28,405 nt of DNA from Bacteroidota bacterium (GCA_023388315.1 JAEWGM010000027.1:1-28405); one strand, 5' to 3'; shown: positions 15,957-23,754, counted from the stretch's first letter. Notes: a model not told the origin generated them from the letters alone. Numbers and translations: made by a program.

Positions 15957-17615
15957 ATGCTCAAAACGCTCTCGATACAAAATTACGCCCTCATTGATTC
16001 GCTCACCATCGATTTTGATAACGGTTTTTCGGTCATCACTGGCGAAACCGGAGCAGGAAAATCCATTATTTTAGGCGCGTTATCGCTCATTTTGGGGCAA
16101 CGTGCCGATACCCGGCACATAAAACAAGATGAAACGAAATGCATCATCGAAGGCGTTTTCGATATATCTAAATACGAACTCAAGCCTTTTTTCGATGAAA
16201 AAGATTGGATTTTTGATGAGAATGAATGCATTTTGCGCCGCGAAATATGGGCCAGCGGAAAGTCGCGTGCCTTCGTAAACGATTCACCCGTTTATTTAAA
16301 CGATTTGAAAGAATTAGGCGAAACGCTTATCGACATCCATTCGCAGCACCAAAACCTCTCGCTCAACGACAACCGCTTTCAACTCACCGTGGTGGACCTT
16401 TTGGCAAATACACGCAAGGAGTATGCCGCTTATTTAAAGGCATTTGCCGATTTTAAAACTGCCGAAAATTTGCTGAACCTAAAGCGGGAGCAATACAAAC
16501 GAAACAAGGATGAGGAAGATTTTGTCCGTTTTCAATACGCCGGGCTGTTGGAAGCCGCGCTTCAGCCAAATGAGCAAGAAGAGTTGGAGCAAGAATTAGA
16601 AGCCATCACCCATTCCGAAGACATAAAATCGGCGTTGTTTGCCGTGTCATCTTATTTGTCCGGTGAAGGACAAAATGTGGAATCGGTGTTGCGTTCCGCG
16701 CTCGATCAACTCAAAACCATAGAACAGGTATATCCCAAGGCGCAAGAGTTGACGGTGAGGGTGGAGTCGGCTTATATCGATTTAAAAGATGTGAGTGCCG
16801 AAGCTGAAAAGCAGTTCGAAGATATCGATTTCGACCCTTCGCGACAGGAGTTTGTGGAAGAACGGCTTTCGGTAATGTACGATTTGCAAAAAAAACACTC
16901 TGTTTCGTCGGTTCAGGAGCTATTGACGTTGCAAGAAGATTTTAAAAAGAAACTCGATAACATCGAGTCGATGGACGATCATCTTGCCGATTTGGAAAAG
17001 GAAGTGTCGGAAAAACACGCTGCTATGCAAGAAAAAGCATTCGCTTTGAGCAAAAAACGACAAGCCATTGCCCCAGAATTGGAAAGCCAATTGACAAAGA
17101 AACTCGCCTATTTGGGAATGCCCAACACCAAATTCCAATGCGTTTTCACGCAAAAAAAACAACCCGATGCCACCGGAATAGACCACGTGCAGTTTTTGTT
17201 TTCGGCCAATAAAAACACCGCGTTACAACCGGTCTCACAAATCGCGTCGGGTGGGGAGATTTCCCGTTTTATGCTCTGCCTTAAATCGATGATTGCCGGC
17301 GCAACCGCCCTGCCAACCATCATTTTCGATGAAATTGACACGGGCACATCGGGTGAAATTGCCGATAAAATGGGCGTTATTATGCGTGAAATGAGCAACA
17401 CGATGCAAGTAATCGCCATTTCGCACTTGCCGCAAATCGCCGCCAAAGGCGACACCCACTTTGTGGTGTACAAGGCCGATAACGAAAAAACTACCACCAC
17501 GTATATGCGAAAACTAACATCGGAAGACCGGGTGCAAGAAATTGCCCGAATGTTGAGTGGCGCCGAGGTAACGGCACAAGCCGTTGAGAACGCGAAGGTG
17601 ATGTTGGGGGAATAG
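15957..17615 (+). CDS. recN: DNA repair protein RecN
   Basis: The 552-residue SMC-like ATPase acts in recombinational repair of double-strand breaks. The N-terminal half-head has Walker A GETGAGKS at residues 29-36. It is followed by a long alpha-helical coiled-coil arm (about residues 150-380, rich in Glu/Lys/Gln), and the C-terminal half-head carries the ABC signature IASGGEISRFMLCLKSM and Walker B TIIFDEIDTGTSGEIA. The ISHLPQIAA segment near residue 490 is the switch region. Length is normal for the family. It is tightly linked to porD (3-base gap). The downstream 346 bases hold only mini-hairpins. Confidence 0.98.
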   Translation: MLKTLSIQNYALIDSLTIDFDNGFSVITGETGAGKSIILGALSLILGQRADTRHIKQDETKCIIEGVFDISKYELKPFFDEKDWIFDENECILRREIWASGKSRAFVNDSPVYLNDLKELGETLIDIHSQHQNLSLNDNRFQLTVVDLLANTRKEYAAYLKAFADFKTAENLLNLKREQYKRNKDEEDFVRFQYAGLLEAALQPNEQEELEQELEAITHSEDIKSALFAVSSYLSGEGQNVESVLRSALDQLKTIEQVYPKAQELTVRVESAYIDLKDVSAEAEKQFEDIDFDPSRQEFVEERLSVMYDLQKKHSVSSVQELLTLQEDFKKKLDNIESMDDHLADLEKEVSEKHAAMQEKAFALSKKRQAIAPELESQLTKKLAYLGMPNTKFQCVFTQKKQPDATGIDHVQFLFSANKNTALQPVSQIASGGEISRFMLCLKSMIAGATALPTIIFDEIDTGTSGEIADKMGVIMREMSNTMQVIAISHLPQIAAKGDTHFVVYKADNEKTTTTYMRKLTSEDRVQEIARMLSGAEVTAQAVENAKVMLGE

Positions 17616-17698
17616 TGCTGGGTGCTGGATGCGAGATGCTAGGCGTTTTGATGACATCGTTCCTCTTGACAAAGCAATACTGCTAAATTCTCGAAGTC

Positions 17699-17919
17699 GG
17701 GCTGAAAGCCCAGTTTAATTCAGCCCAACGCAACGTGTTGGGTAATAGAGGAATCATCGAAGTGACGGGCTGAAGCCCAGCTTAATGACGATATCAATGT
17801 AATAAAATTAAATATGATTATCCGCATAGTTTCCTAAATAGGCTGAAAGCCTAACTTATTTCAGCCCTACCTAACAGGTAGGGTTAAGGATCGAGGTTTC
17901 GTAAGCGGGCTGAAAGCCC
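17699..17919 (+). repeat. Cluster of six mini-hairpins between recN and rlmB
   Basis: The 346-base gap 17616-17961 has no gene. It holds GGGCT-gaa-AGCCC (17699-17711), an imperfect CCCAAC/GTTGGG hairpin (17724-17742), GGGCT-ga-AGCCC (17767-17778), AGGCT-gaa-AGCCT (17840-17852), CCCTACCT-aac-AGGTAGGG (17865-17883) and GGGCT-gaa-AGCCC (17907-17919). Arms, loops and the linking words (CAGTTTAATTCAGCCCAACG, CAGCTTAAT) resemble those of the modules around the transposase. None is followed by a T-tract, so they are not ordinary terminators. Confidence 0.85.
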
Positions 17920-17961
17920 AGCTTAATTATGATAAAATTAAATGCCTAACGGCTTAAAAAT

Positions 17962-18699
17962 ATGAAAGAAAAAGAAATGATTTTTGGCATCCGTGCCGTA
18001 ATTGAAGCGGCGGAAGCCGGAAAAGACATCGATAAAGTGCTCGTAAAACGAGAATTGCAAGGCGAACTGTTCAAAGAGTTGCAGCAAGTGCTTCGCACCT
18101 ACGACATTCCGATGCAACGAGTCCCAGTTGAACGAATTGACCGCATTACACGCAAAAACCACCAAGGCGTTATCGCGTTCACTTCGGCGGTAACATACCA
18201 AAAACTCGAGCAGATTGTCCCAATGTTGTATGAGCAAGGAAAAACGCCGTTTGTCGTTGTGCTCGATGGTGTTACCGATGTGCGCAACTTCGGCGCCATT
18301 GCGCGCACCTGTGAAGTAGCCGGCGTGCACGCCATTGTTATTCCCGAGCGCGGAAGCGTATCGGTAAATGCCGACGCCATAAAAACATCGGCAGGCGCGC
18401 TACATACCCTTCCTGTTTGTCGGGAGAAAAGTTTGAAAGAAGCCATCGTGTTTTTGAAAAATAGCGGAATAAAAGTGGTTGCCGCCACCGAAAAAGCCCA
18501 GATGTTTTATACCGGAAGCAATTACACCACTCCCGTGGCGCTTTTGCTGGGCGCCGAAGACACCGGTGTGGCGATGGAGCATTTGCGCATTTGCGACGAC
18601 TTGGTGAAAATTCCGCAATTCGGAACCATACAATCATTGAACGTTTCTGTGGCCGCAGGCGTTATGATATATGAAGTGATAAGACAAAGAATTCATTAA
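17962..18699 (+). CDS. rlmB: 23S rRNA (guanosine-2'-O)-methyltransferase RlmB (TrmH/SpoU family)
   Basis: The 245-residue protein has the N-terminal substrate-binding domain (MIFGIRAVIEAAEAGKDIDK) and a C-terminal SPOUT knot. Motif 1 is DGVTDVRNFGAIARTCE (about residues 97-113), motif 2 is ALLLGAEDTGV (about 192-202), and motif 3 is IPQFGTIQSLNVSVAAGVM (about 217-235). The family transfers a methyl group from S-adenosylmethionine to a ribose 2'-OH; RlmB modifies G2251 of 23S rRNA. Specificity among TrmH-family paralogues is inferred from the N-terminal domain and from the recN linkage. Confidence 0.92.
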   Translation: MKEKEMIFGIRAVIEAAEAGKDIDKVLVKRELQGELFKELQQVLRTYDIPMQRVPVERIDRITRKNHQGVIAFTSAVTYQKLEQIVPMLYEQGKTPFVVVLDGVTDVRNFGAIARTCEVAGVHAIVIPERGSVSVNADAIKTSAGALHTLPVCREKSLKEAIVFLKNSGIKVVAATEKAQMFYTGSNYTTPVALLLGAEDTGVAMEHLRICDDLVKIPQFGTIQSLNVSVAAGVMIYEVIRQRIH

Positions 18700-18760
18700 T
18701 TAAAGCGTCAAATAACATCTTATTTAACTCTGCGGAGATGAAGAGATTCTCCTCAACGCG

Positions 18761-18797
18761 CGGACTTTTAGTCCGGGAACATTCTGGCTAAAGCCAG
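18761..18797 (+). repeat. Pair of mini-hairpins between rlmB and ridA
   Basis: CGGACT-ttt-AGTCCG (18761-18775) and CTGGCT-aa-AGCCAG (18784-18797) sit side by side in the 212-base gap before ridA. The first has the same triloop design as the hairpins elsewhere in the window. The remaining gap is AT-rich and shows no clear promoter. Confidence 0.7.
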
Positions 18798-18911
18798 TTT
18801 CAGGTTAATAGGAGGTGATGTGAATATATATTTTAATTTATCAATATGCCAACGAGCCATTTAAACAAATTCTTGAGTTTTGGCTGTTGGTTCCTAAATG
18901 TCTAAGAAAAA

Positions 18912-19289
18912 ATGAAAAAAGAAATCTCTACTTGTTCGGCACCTGCCGCCATTGGCCCTTACAGCCAGGCAATTGAAAAAAACGGAATGTTGTTTTTATC
19001 GGGACAACTTCCTATAGACTGCACCACGGGCAATTTTGTGTCAGGAGGTGTGAAAGAACAAACAACACAAATTTTCATCAATATCAAGGCCGTTCTTTCT
19101 GAGGCGGGATATAATATTGAAGATGTGGTAAAAACAACCGTTCTCTTATCGGATATGGCGCATTTTGGGGAAATGAACGAAGTGTATGCCGCTCAATTTT
19201 CGGGAACGTTTCCCGCTCGTTCGGCTTTTGCCGTAAAAACACTGCCGAAAGAAGCGTTGGTTGAAATTGAGGTGATTGCGATGAAATAA
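18912..19289 (+). CDS. ridA: RidA family reactive enamine/imine deaminase
   Basis: The 125-residue protein is the usual length for RidA. It shows the family marks: IGPYSQAIEKNGMLFLSGQLP at residues about 14-34, DVVKTTVLLSDMAHFGEMNEVY, and the C-terminal FPARSAFAVKTLPKEALVEI with the conserved arginine that binds the substrate carboxylate and the glutamate near residue 120. RidA hydrolyses 2-aminoacrylate and related reactive intermediates made by PLP enzymes, in the cytoplasm. It is monocistronic here, followed at once by a strong terminator. Confidence 0.95.
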   Translation: MKKEISTCSAPAAIGPYSQAIEKNGMLFLSGQLPIDCTTGNFVSGGVKEQTTQIFINIKAVLSEAGYNIEDVVKTTVLLSDMAHFGEMNEVYAAQFSGTFPARSAFAVKTLPKEALVEIEVIAMK

Positions 19290-19317
19290 TGTGATTCCTC
19301 AAAGGGCTGAGAATGAT

Positions 19318-19354
19318 TAAATTCGGTGATAACTTGTCATCGAATTTATTTTTT
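19318..19354 (+). terminator. Rho-independent terminator of ridA
   Basis: AAATTCGGTGA (19319-19329) pairs with TCATCGAATTT (19337-19347) with one G-T wobble and a 7-base loop, extended by one T-A pair. A run of six T follows (19349-19354). It lies 29 bases after the ridA stop codon. Confidence 0.9.
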
Positions 19355-19412
19355 ACAAAGAGAATATTTCCTGAAAATATCTTAGTGTTTCTTAGTGTCT
19401 TTGTGCCTTGGA

Positions 19413-19693
19413 GGCGAATGGTTTTGCCACAAAGGCACAAAGGCACAAAAAGGATGGAAAAATAAAACTTGGGAACAAATGAGTTTTTCATTTTGTAAAC
19501 GTGGGAAAGAAAGCCACAACGTGGCGTCAGAAAAAAGCATAGGGCAGCGCCCTATGTTGCGGCACAACCCACCACTAAGCCCTGCAAGGGCGAAAGATTA
19601 GTAGCGTTCTAAACAGGTAACTAATTTTTGTTTTTACTCAAAAACAGCGGGTAAATTTTCGTCTTCCACATCTTCTTCCAAGAGCTCTTTTTT
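19413..19693. repeat. Duplicated block, copy 1 (includes tatC tail fragment)
   Basis: About 281 bases here recur as a direct repeat at 19805-20084. Shared landmarks are GGCGARTGGTTTTGCCAC at the left end, the AACTTGGGAACAAATGAG stretch, the small dyads GCCACAACGTGGC and AGGGCAGCGCCCT, a GCCCTGCAAGGGCGAAA hairpin element (19577-19599 with flanks), and the last 20 codons of tatC. The copies differ by scattered substitutions and small indels. There is no gene in 19290-20024 apart from the tatC fragment; the spacer 19694-19804 shows nothing I recognise. Confidence 0.88.
19634..19693 (-). pseudogene. Detached copy of the tatC 3' end
   Basis: Read on the minus strand this segment gives KKELLEEDVEDENLPAVFE followed by TAA. 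The C-terminus of the intact tatC is KKEPLEEDEEDENLPAVFE, so 17 of 19 residues match. The match stops abruptly upstream, so it is a non-functional duplicate fragment riding in the repeated block. The differences, such as Pro to Leu and Glu to Val, show that it has begun to drift. Confidence 0.85.
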
Positions 19694-19804
19694 TGATTTT
19701 ATCACTCTAAAATGATGATGGGTATACCTCCTTGTTTAGATGTTTGTGTTTTTCTGTGTCTCGGTTTTGATGTACATGAGGACAAGGTCAGGTTTCTTAT
19801 TAGT

Positions 19805-20084
19805 GGCGAGTGGTTTTGCCACAAAGGCACAAAGTCACAAAAAGGATGGAAAAATAAAACTTGGGAACAAATGAGTTTCATTTTGTAAAGGTGGGAAAGA
19901 AAGCCACAACGTGGCGTCAGTAAAAAGCATAGGGCAACGCCCTGTGTTTGCGGCACAACCCACCACTAAGCCCTGCAAGGGCGAAAGATTTGTAGCGTTC
20001 TAAACAGGGAACTAATTTTTGTGTTTACTCAAAAACAGCAGGTAAATTTTCGTCTTCCTCATCCTCTTCCAAAGGTTCTTTCTT
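19805..20084. repeat. Duplicated block, copy 2 (overlaps tatC 3' end)
   Basis: This is the partner of the block at 19413-19693, in the same orientation. Its right end covers the last codons of intact tatC (20025-20084), and its hairpin element is at 19968-19990. Since the coding version lies here, this is presumably the parental copy. The start-to-start distance is 392 bases. Confidence 0.88.
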
Positions 20085-20855
20085 CACCACAAACGCGCTA
20101 ATTTCCCAAAGCATATAGAGTGGAAGCGTTACCACAATCAATGAAAATGGGTCGCCCGACGGCGTAATAAACGCTGCCAATACCATGGAACCCACAATGG
20201 CGTGACGACGGAATTTTTTGAAAAACGGGCGGTAAATCAACCCTAAATTCGATAAGAGCCAGAAAACCAACGGCAACTCAAACACCAATCCCATAATGAG
20301 AATAAGCGTGTAGAAGTTATTCATATATGAATCCAGCGAAATGGTGTTGCGAATGGAATCGCTCAGCTCAAACGTAATAAGGAACCTGAAAATCAATGGG
20401 AAAACAATAAAGTAACCCACCAAGCATCCCAATAAGAACATAAATCCACCAAAACCGAATGCAGTTCTCACGCCTTTTGCTTCGTTTTCATACAAGGCGG
20501 GGCTCACGAATTTCCACAATTCGTAAATAATGAACGGAATGGTACACAGCAGAGCAAAAGCAAATGAGGTGGAAATATACGTCATAAACTGCGTGGTCAT
20601 GTTGATATTCAACAATTCAATATCAAACGAGTCGGCAGAAAAATCGGGTAAAAACGGAATATATTGGCTTGCTTTTTCAAAAAACCGATACGTAACAAAA
20701 TCAGACGATCTGGGGGCAAGAATGATGGTATCGAAAATATGAGGAATAACAATTAAGCCCACAACGGTAAAGACAAGCACAGCACCAATAATGCGTATTA
20801 AGGTCCATCGGAACTCTTCCAAATGATCCCAAAAAGACATTTCTTTCTCTGCCAT
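20025..20855 (-). CDS. tatC: Sec-independent protein translocase TatC
   Basis: The 276-residue polytopic inner-membrane protein is the twin-arginine signal receptor of the Tat pathway. It shows the N-terminal HLEEFRWTLIR motif (residues 11-21), six hydrophobic segments, LWKFVSPALYENE near residue 115, GLVFELPLVFWLL near residue 190, and ITPSGDPFSLIVVTLPLYML near residues 235-254. The family glutamate after the second transmembrane helix region is present in the PALYENE motif. The C-terminal tail is strongly acidic (EEDEEDE). It follows tatA by 125 bases in the same direction. Its 3' end has been copied about 390 bases downstream. Confidence 0.97.
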   Translation of the reverse strand: MAEKEMSFWDHLEEFRWTLIRIIGAVLVFTVVGLIVIPHIFDTIILAPRSSDFVTYRFFEKASQYIPFLPDFSADSFDIELLNINMTTQFMTYISTSFAFALLCTIPFIIYELWKFVSPALYENEAKGVRTAFGFGGFMFLLGCLVGYFIVFPLIFRFLITFELSDSIRNTISLDSYMNNFYTLILIMGLVFELPLVFWLLSNLGLIYRPFFKKFRRHAIVGSMVLAAFITPSGDPFSLIVVTLPLYMLWEISAFVVKKEPLEEDEEDENLPAVFE

Positions 20856-20879
20856 TTACCTTGTGTCTATAGATTTTAA

Positions 20880-20923
20880 TTCTCGGAACCAGTCAAGCAG
20901 TGCATGCAAGCTAATTCCGAGAA
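20880..20923 (-). promoter_or_regulatory. Inverted repeat between tatA and tatC
   Basis: TTCTCGGAA (20880-20888) and TTCCGAGAA (20915-20923) are perfect 9-base arms around a 26-base loop that itself contains the dyad GCATGC. In the tatA-tatC transcript this forms a stem just ahead of tatC. There is no T-tract, so it may act as a processing site or attenuate tatC relative to tatA; this is inference. Confidence 0.45.
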
Positions 20924-20980
20924 ATGTACTTTTATTTTTTTGAAATAATTTGCTTCTCTCGCGCAGGAGAAAATCCGGTT

Positions 20981-21205
20981 TTACGGATTGGTGGTGGTTG
21001 TTGTATTGGTAGTTGTAGTGTTTTTCTGAGAAGGATCGGCTTTTATATCTTCCTCAATATCGTTGAGGCCTCTTTTAAAGCTGTTGATTCCTTTTCCCAG
21101 TCCTTTCATAAATTCCGGAATTTTTTTACCCCCGAATAAAATGAGGATAACCAGAACAATAATAGGAATTTCCCAACCGTTTAAATTAATGAGCAATGGA
21201 TTCAT
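20981..21205 (-). CDS. tatA: Sec-independent protein translocase TatA/TatE
   Basis: The 74-residue protein forms the Tat pore. It has one N-terminal transmembrane helix (IPIIVLVILILF), the FG hinge (LFGGKKIPEF), an amphipathic helix (FMKGLGKGINSFKRGL), an acidic patch, and a Thr/Asn-rich low-complexity tail (NTTTTTNP). I start it at ATG 21205 (MNPLLINLNGWEIP), not at the ATG at 21250, because the extra 15 residues are basic and unlike TatA, and a promoter motif lies inside them. It is first in a tatA-tatC unit; no tatB is seen, which is normal for the phylum. Confidence 0.94.
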   Translation of the reverse strand: MNPLLINLNGWEIPIIVLVILILFGGKKIPEFMKGLGKGINSFKRGLNDIEEDIKADPSQKNTTTTNTTTTTNP

Positions 21206-21247
21206 AGGTCTTATTTGTTTTTTAATGTTTGATTTTTTGCAAGAATA

Positions 21248-21280
21248 CAAAAGTAGAATTATTTTACGAAAGTAGCCAAG
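21248..21280 (-). promoter_or_regulatory. Promoter for tatA (CTTG, 21 bases, TACTTTTG)
   Basis: On the minus strand CTTG (21277-21280), a 21-base spacer and TACTTTTG (21248-21255) fit the Bacteroidota -33/-7 pattern. The -7 element lies 42 bases upstream of ATG 21205 and overlaps the alternative ATG at 21250, which supports the shorter TatA. Confidence 0.6.
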
Positions 21281-21327
21281 ATTTTAATATAAAGTTTTGA
21301 AAAAAACGTTTTTAAATGACATTCCGA

Positions 21328-22359
21328 TTATTTTGGATGTATTTCTAAATCAAGATAAATGGGCAGATGGTCGCTAAATCCGCCAATATAGCGCGGCCCT
21401 AAATTGGTTCGATAAGGTTGTTTGCCACCGTAGCGGTCATCGTCTTGCAGCAAAAAGTCGGCGTTAAATACGTGTGCTTCTTTGTTTGAGAGTTGCACGG
21501 AGTGATTGTCGCTGAGCAAGTTGCCACTTACGATAAATTGATCCAAAATTTCCCAATTTCCTTGAAATTTGTAAGTACCGAAGTTTCGTTCTTTGGTGCG
21601 ATGAAAAAACAGGTTATACAATTCATTATCATCGAGATGATAGTTGATGCTTCTTGCTTTGAGCACCTGAAAAAGGCTTTTATCGTGCGGCTGGTCGTTG
21701 AAATCGCCCATAATAACGATGTGCGCGTTTTTCCGCGTAGCGAACAAACTGTCGGTTTTCGCGCGCAAAAGCTCGGCTGCTTGCATTCGGAAGGTTTCCG
21801 TTTCGCTCTTTCCACCGCGCCGCGATGGGAAGTGGCACACGAAAACATCCAGCGTATCGCCGTTAATTATTTTGCCTTCGGCATGAAGAATGTTTCGGGT
21901 GGGGCGGCTGAAGTTTTCTCTAAAACGAAGTTCATACTCGTTTGTTTTCAGGAGATTAAATTGATGCCGTTGATACAGTAGCGCTACGTCAATGCCTCTT
22001 TCATCGGGAGAGTTTGTAACAATGTACTCATATTGTTGCGCTCTGAGCGGCGACCGCCGAGTGAGATCAAAAATCACGCTGTCATTTTCAATTTCGCACA
22101 ATCCCACCAATGCCGGCGATTGCATACCGCCCACGGCGGTAATTACACGGGTAATGTTTTTCAGTTTTTCCCAATATTTCCACGGCGTCCAGTTCATAAA
22201 ACCGTTAGGCGTAAAGTCATCGTCCATTTTTACAGAATCTTTTTCCGTGTCGAAAAGGTTTTCCACATTGTAAAATACAATCCGGAAATCGGTTTGCGCC
22301 GTGAGAATCGAACTGCAAAAAACAATAATGAAGGCAACTATTGATAACTTTTTCGCCAT
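21328..22359 (-). CDS. Secreted endonuclease/exonuclease/phosphatase family protein
   Basis: The 343-residue protein has a signal peptide (MAKKLSIVAFIIVFCSSILTA/Q, split at the cleavage site) and an EEP fold. Metal and catalytic motifs are FYNVENLFDTEKD near residues 31-43, LVGLCEIEND with the metal-binding Glu, HFPSRRGGKSE, the MGDFNDQP active-site block, and SDHLPIYLDL at the C-terminus with the catalytic His. Members cleave nucleic acids or phosphorylated lipids/sugars. The periplasmic or surface location suggests a scavenging nuclease, but the substrate is not determined. I chose ATG 22359 because an ATG at 22392 overlaps the promoter motif. It is expressed in the same direction as tatA. 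Confidence 0.9.
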   Translation of the reverse strand: MAKKLSIVAFIIVFCSSILTAQTDFRIVFYNVENLFDTEKDSVKMDDDFTPNGFMNWTPWKYWEKLKNITRVITAVGGMQSPALVGLCEIENDSVIFDLTRRSPLRAQQYEYIVTNSPDERGIDVALLYQRHQFNLLKTNEYELRFRENFSRPTRNILHAEGKIINGDTLDVFVCHFPSRRGGKSETETFRMQAAELLRAKTDSLFATRKNAHIVIMGDFNDQPHDKSLFQVLKARSINYHLDDNELYNLFFHRTKERNFGTYKFQGNWEILDQFIVSGNLLSDNHSVQLSNKEAHVFNADFLLQDDDRYGGKQPYRTNLGPRYIGGFSDHLPIYLDLEIHPK

Positions 22360-22389
22360 AAAAAAGACAGGGAAAAATGAGGGCTTCAT

Positions 22390-22397
22390 CAAAAGTA
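22390..22397 (-). promoter_or_regulatory. -7 promoter element for the EEP gene (TACTTTTG)
   Basis: A perfect TAnnTTTG match lies on the minus strand 30 bases upstream of ATG 22359. It overlaps the upstream ATG at 22392, which argues against that longer start. The -33 region is not convincing. Confidence 0.55.
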
Positions 22398-22434
22398 TAA
22401 AGTTTTAGCAAAGTGCTTTTGATTTGATACTTTT

Positions 22435-22614
22435 GTCCCAAAGGGACTAAACATCAATAACTCCGCACGAAGTGCGGGGTGGCAAGAGCCACACTGCCCA
22501 CAGCCCCGAAGAGGGCTGAACTTCAACCCGCCAGCTGGCGGGTTGATTTAGGATTATCGTTCATCTCCGTGTGTTCCACACACGGTTATTGATAGTTAAG
22601 TTCTTTCAGAACTT
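22435..22614 (+). repeat. Cluster of mini-hairpins between the EEP gene and fabG
   Basis: The gap 22360-23007 has no gene. Its first part holds GTCCC-aaa-GGGAC (22435-22447), CCGCAC-gaa-GTGCGG (22463-22477), GTGGC-aaga-GCCAC (22479-22492), CAGCCC-cgaaga-GGGCTG (22501-22518), a 22-base perfect palindrome with core ACCCGCCAGCTGGCGGGT (22524-22545), CCGTGTG/CACACGG (22567-22585) and AAGTTCT-ttc-AGAACTT (22598-22614). The rest, 22620-22948, is AT-rich and I see nothing in it beyond a weak ATATCA/TGATAT dyad. Confidence 0.8.
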
Positions 22615-22949
22615 TTCCCATAGAAAGCTTTCATATTATAACTTGAAGATGGTCTACTGTTGCTTTTAAGACAGTCTCTATGCATAGAAAAATTCTACGA
22701 AGTTAAGCCGCGACCTATTTGCCAAATCAATATACTAAACGATTTGCTGATAAAGATTTTGACTGATTTGCCGGGATTTTGTCGGTCAGTAGTAATTAGA
22801 TTATGTGTCTACTTTTCAGTAAATTTATACCTGAAAATCAATCTTATATCATTCTAATTGATATAAACTCTAATCTACACCCGGGGCAAGTTTTTTACAC
22901 AAGGATAATTCAAACGCATTAAGTCTTTCGTTTGTTTAGGCATAAAATA

Positions 22950-22978
22950 AGAGGCACAAAGATACACAATGCGCCTCT
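22950..22978 (-). terminator. Likely terminator of fabG
   Basis: On the minus strand AGAGGCGCA pairs with TGTGCCTCT (one G-U) around an 11-base loop and is followed by TATTTTAT. It lies about 30 bases beyond the fabG stop codon. The T-run is interrupted, so efficiency is uncertain. Confidence 0.6.
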
Positions 22979-23007
22979 AATTAGTTATGGAATATATTTC
23001 CGTTTTC

Positions 23008-23754
23008 TTAAGTATTCATTCCGCCGCATACGTGAATTACCTGTCCGCTCACATACGAAGAGAGGTCTGATGCAAGGAATAATGTAGCATTCGCAACATC
23101 ATCGGGAGTGCCTCCGCGTCGCAGTGGGATTTGTTTTGCCCACTCATTGCGCACTTCTTCGGAGAGTTGGCCCGTCATTTCGGTAATGATGAAGCCCGGA
23201 GCAATGGCATTGGCACGAATTCCACGTGAACCGAGTTCTTTTGCCACCGATTTTGCCAAACCAATCATACCGGCTTTTGACGCGGAATAGTTAGATTGCC
23301 CCGCATTTCCCGAAACGCCTACAACCGAACTCATATTGATAATGCTACCCGATTTTTGACGCATCATTATGGGCGTTACGGCGTGAATGAAATTAAACGC
23401 CGACTTCAAGTTCACGTTGATCACGGCATCCCATTGCTGCTCGCTCATACGCATCATTAAGCCATCTTTGGTTATTCCGGCGTTGTTCACCAAAATATCG
23501 ATCCGGCCGAAATCGTTCATAATTTCTTCCACCACTTTATGGGTTTCTTCAAAGTTTGCCGCGTTAGAGGCGTACCCTTTGCATTTTACACCCATTGAAG
23601 CCACTTCGCGTTCGGTAGCTTCGGCGTTTTCATCAATATTTAAATCGGTGAACGCAATGTTTGCCCCTTCCGAAGCCAATTTTAGCGCAATGGCTTTTCC
23701 AATGCCGCGCGCTGCGCCGGTAACCAACGCTGTTTTTCCTTCTAATAATTTCAT
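23008..23754 (-). CDS. fabG: 3-oxoacyl-[acyl-carrier-protein] reductase FabG (SDR family)
   Basis: The 248-residue classical short-chain dehydrogenase catalyses the NADPH-dependent reduction of 3-oxoacyl-ACP in fatty-acid elongation. Visible motifs are the Rossmann TGAARGIG (residues 12-19), LVNNAGITKDGL (NNAG near 90), the catalytic Ser in NMSSVVG, YSASKAG with catalytic Tyr and Lys near 155-159, and APGFIITEMT. Start at ATG 23754 (MKLLEGKTALVTG) gives the normal FabG N-terminus; a start at 23796 would add 14 unlike residues. It follows a TetR regulator by 113 bases in the same direction. Other SDR roles cannot be excluded, but the PGFI.T.M segment and length fit FabG well. Confidence 0.92.
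   Translation of the reverse strand: MKLLEGKTALVTGAARGIGKAIALKLASEGANIAFTDLNIDENAEATEREVASMGVKCKGYASNAANFEETHKVVEEIMNDFGRIDILVNNAGITKDGLMMRMSEQQWDAVINVNLKSAFNFIHAVTPIMMRQKSGSIINMSSVVGVSGNAGQSNYSASKAGMIGLAKSVAKELGSRGIRANAIAPGFIITEMTGQLSEEVRNEWAKQIPLRRGGTPDDVANATLFLASDLSSYVSGQVIHVCGGMNT

Noticed and set aside
17699..17919. recN-rlmB hairpins as ordinary rho-independent terminators
   Set aside because: None is followed by a T-run, and six in a row with short arms and triloops fit the dispersed repeat family better.
22660..22857. 65-codon plus-strand open frame in the EEP-fabG gap
   Set aside because: It has low-complexity, AT-rich composition, no promoter motif, no recognisable motif, and begins in a hairpin-rich spacer.
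22957..22964. TATCTTTG on the minus strand as a promoter for the EEP gene
   Set aside because: It lies in the loop of the fabG terminator and almost 600 bases from the gene, which has a closer exact motif at 22390.
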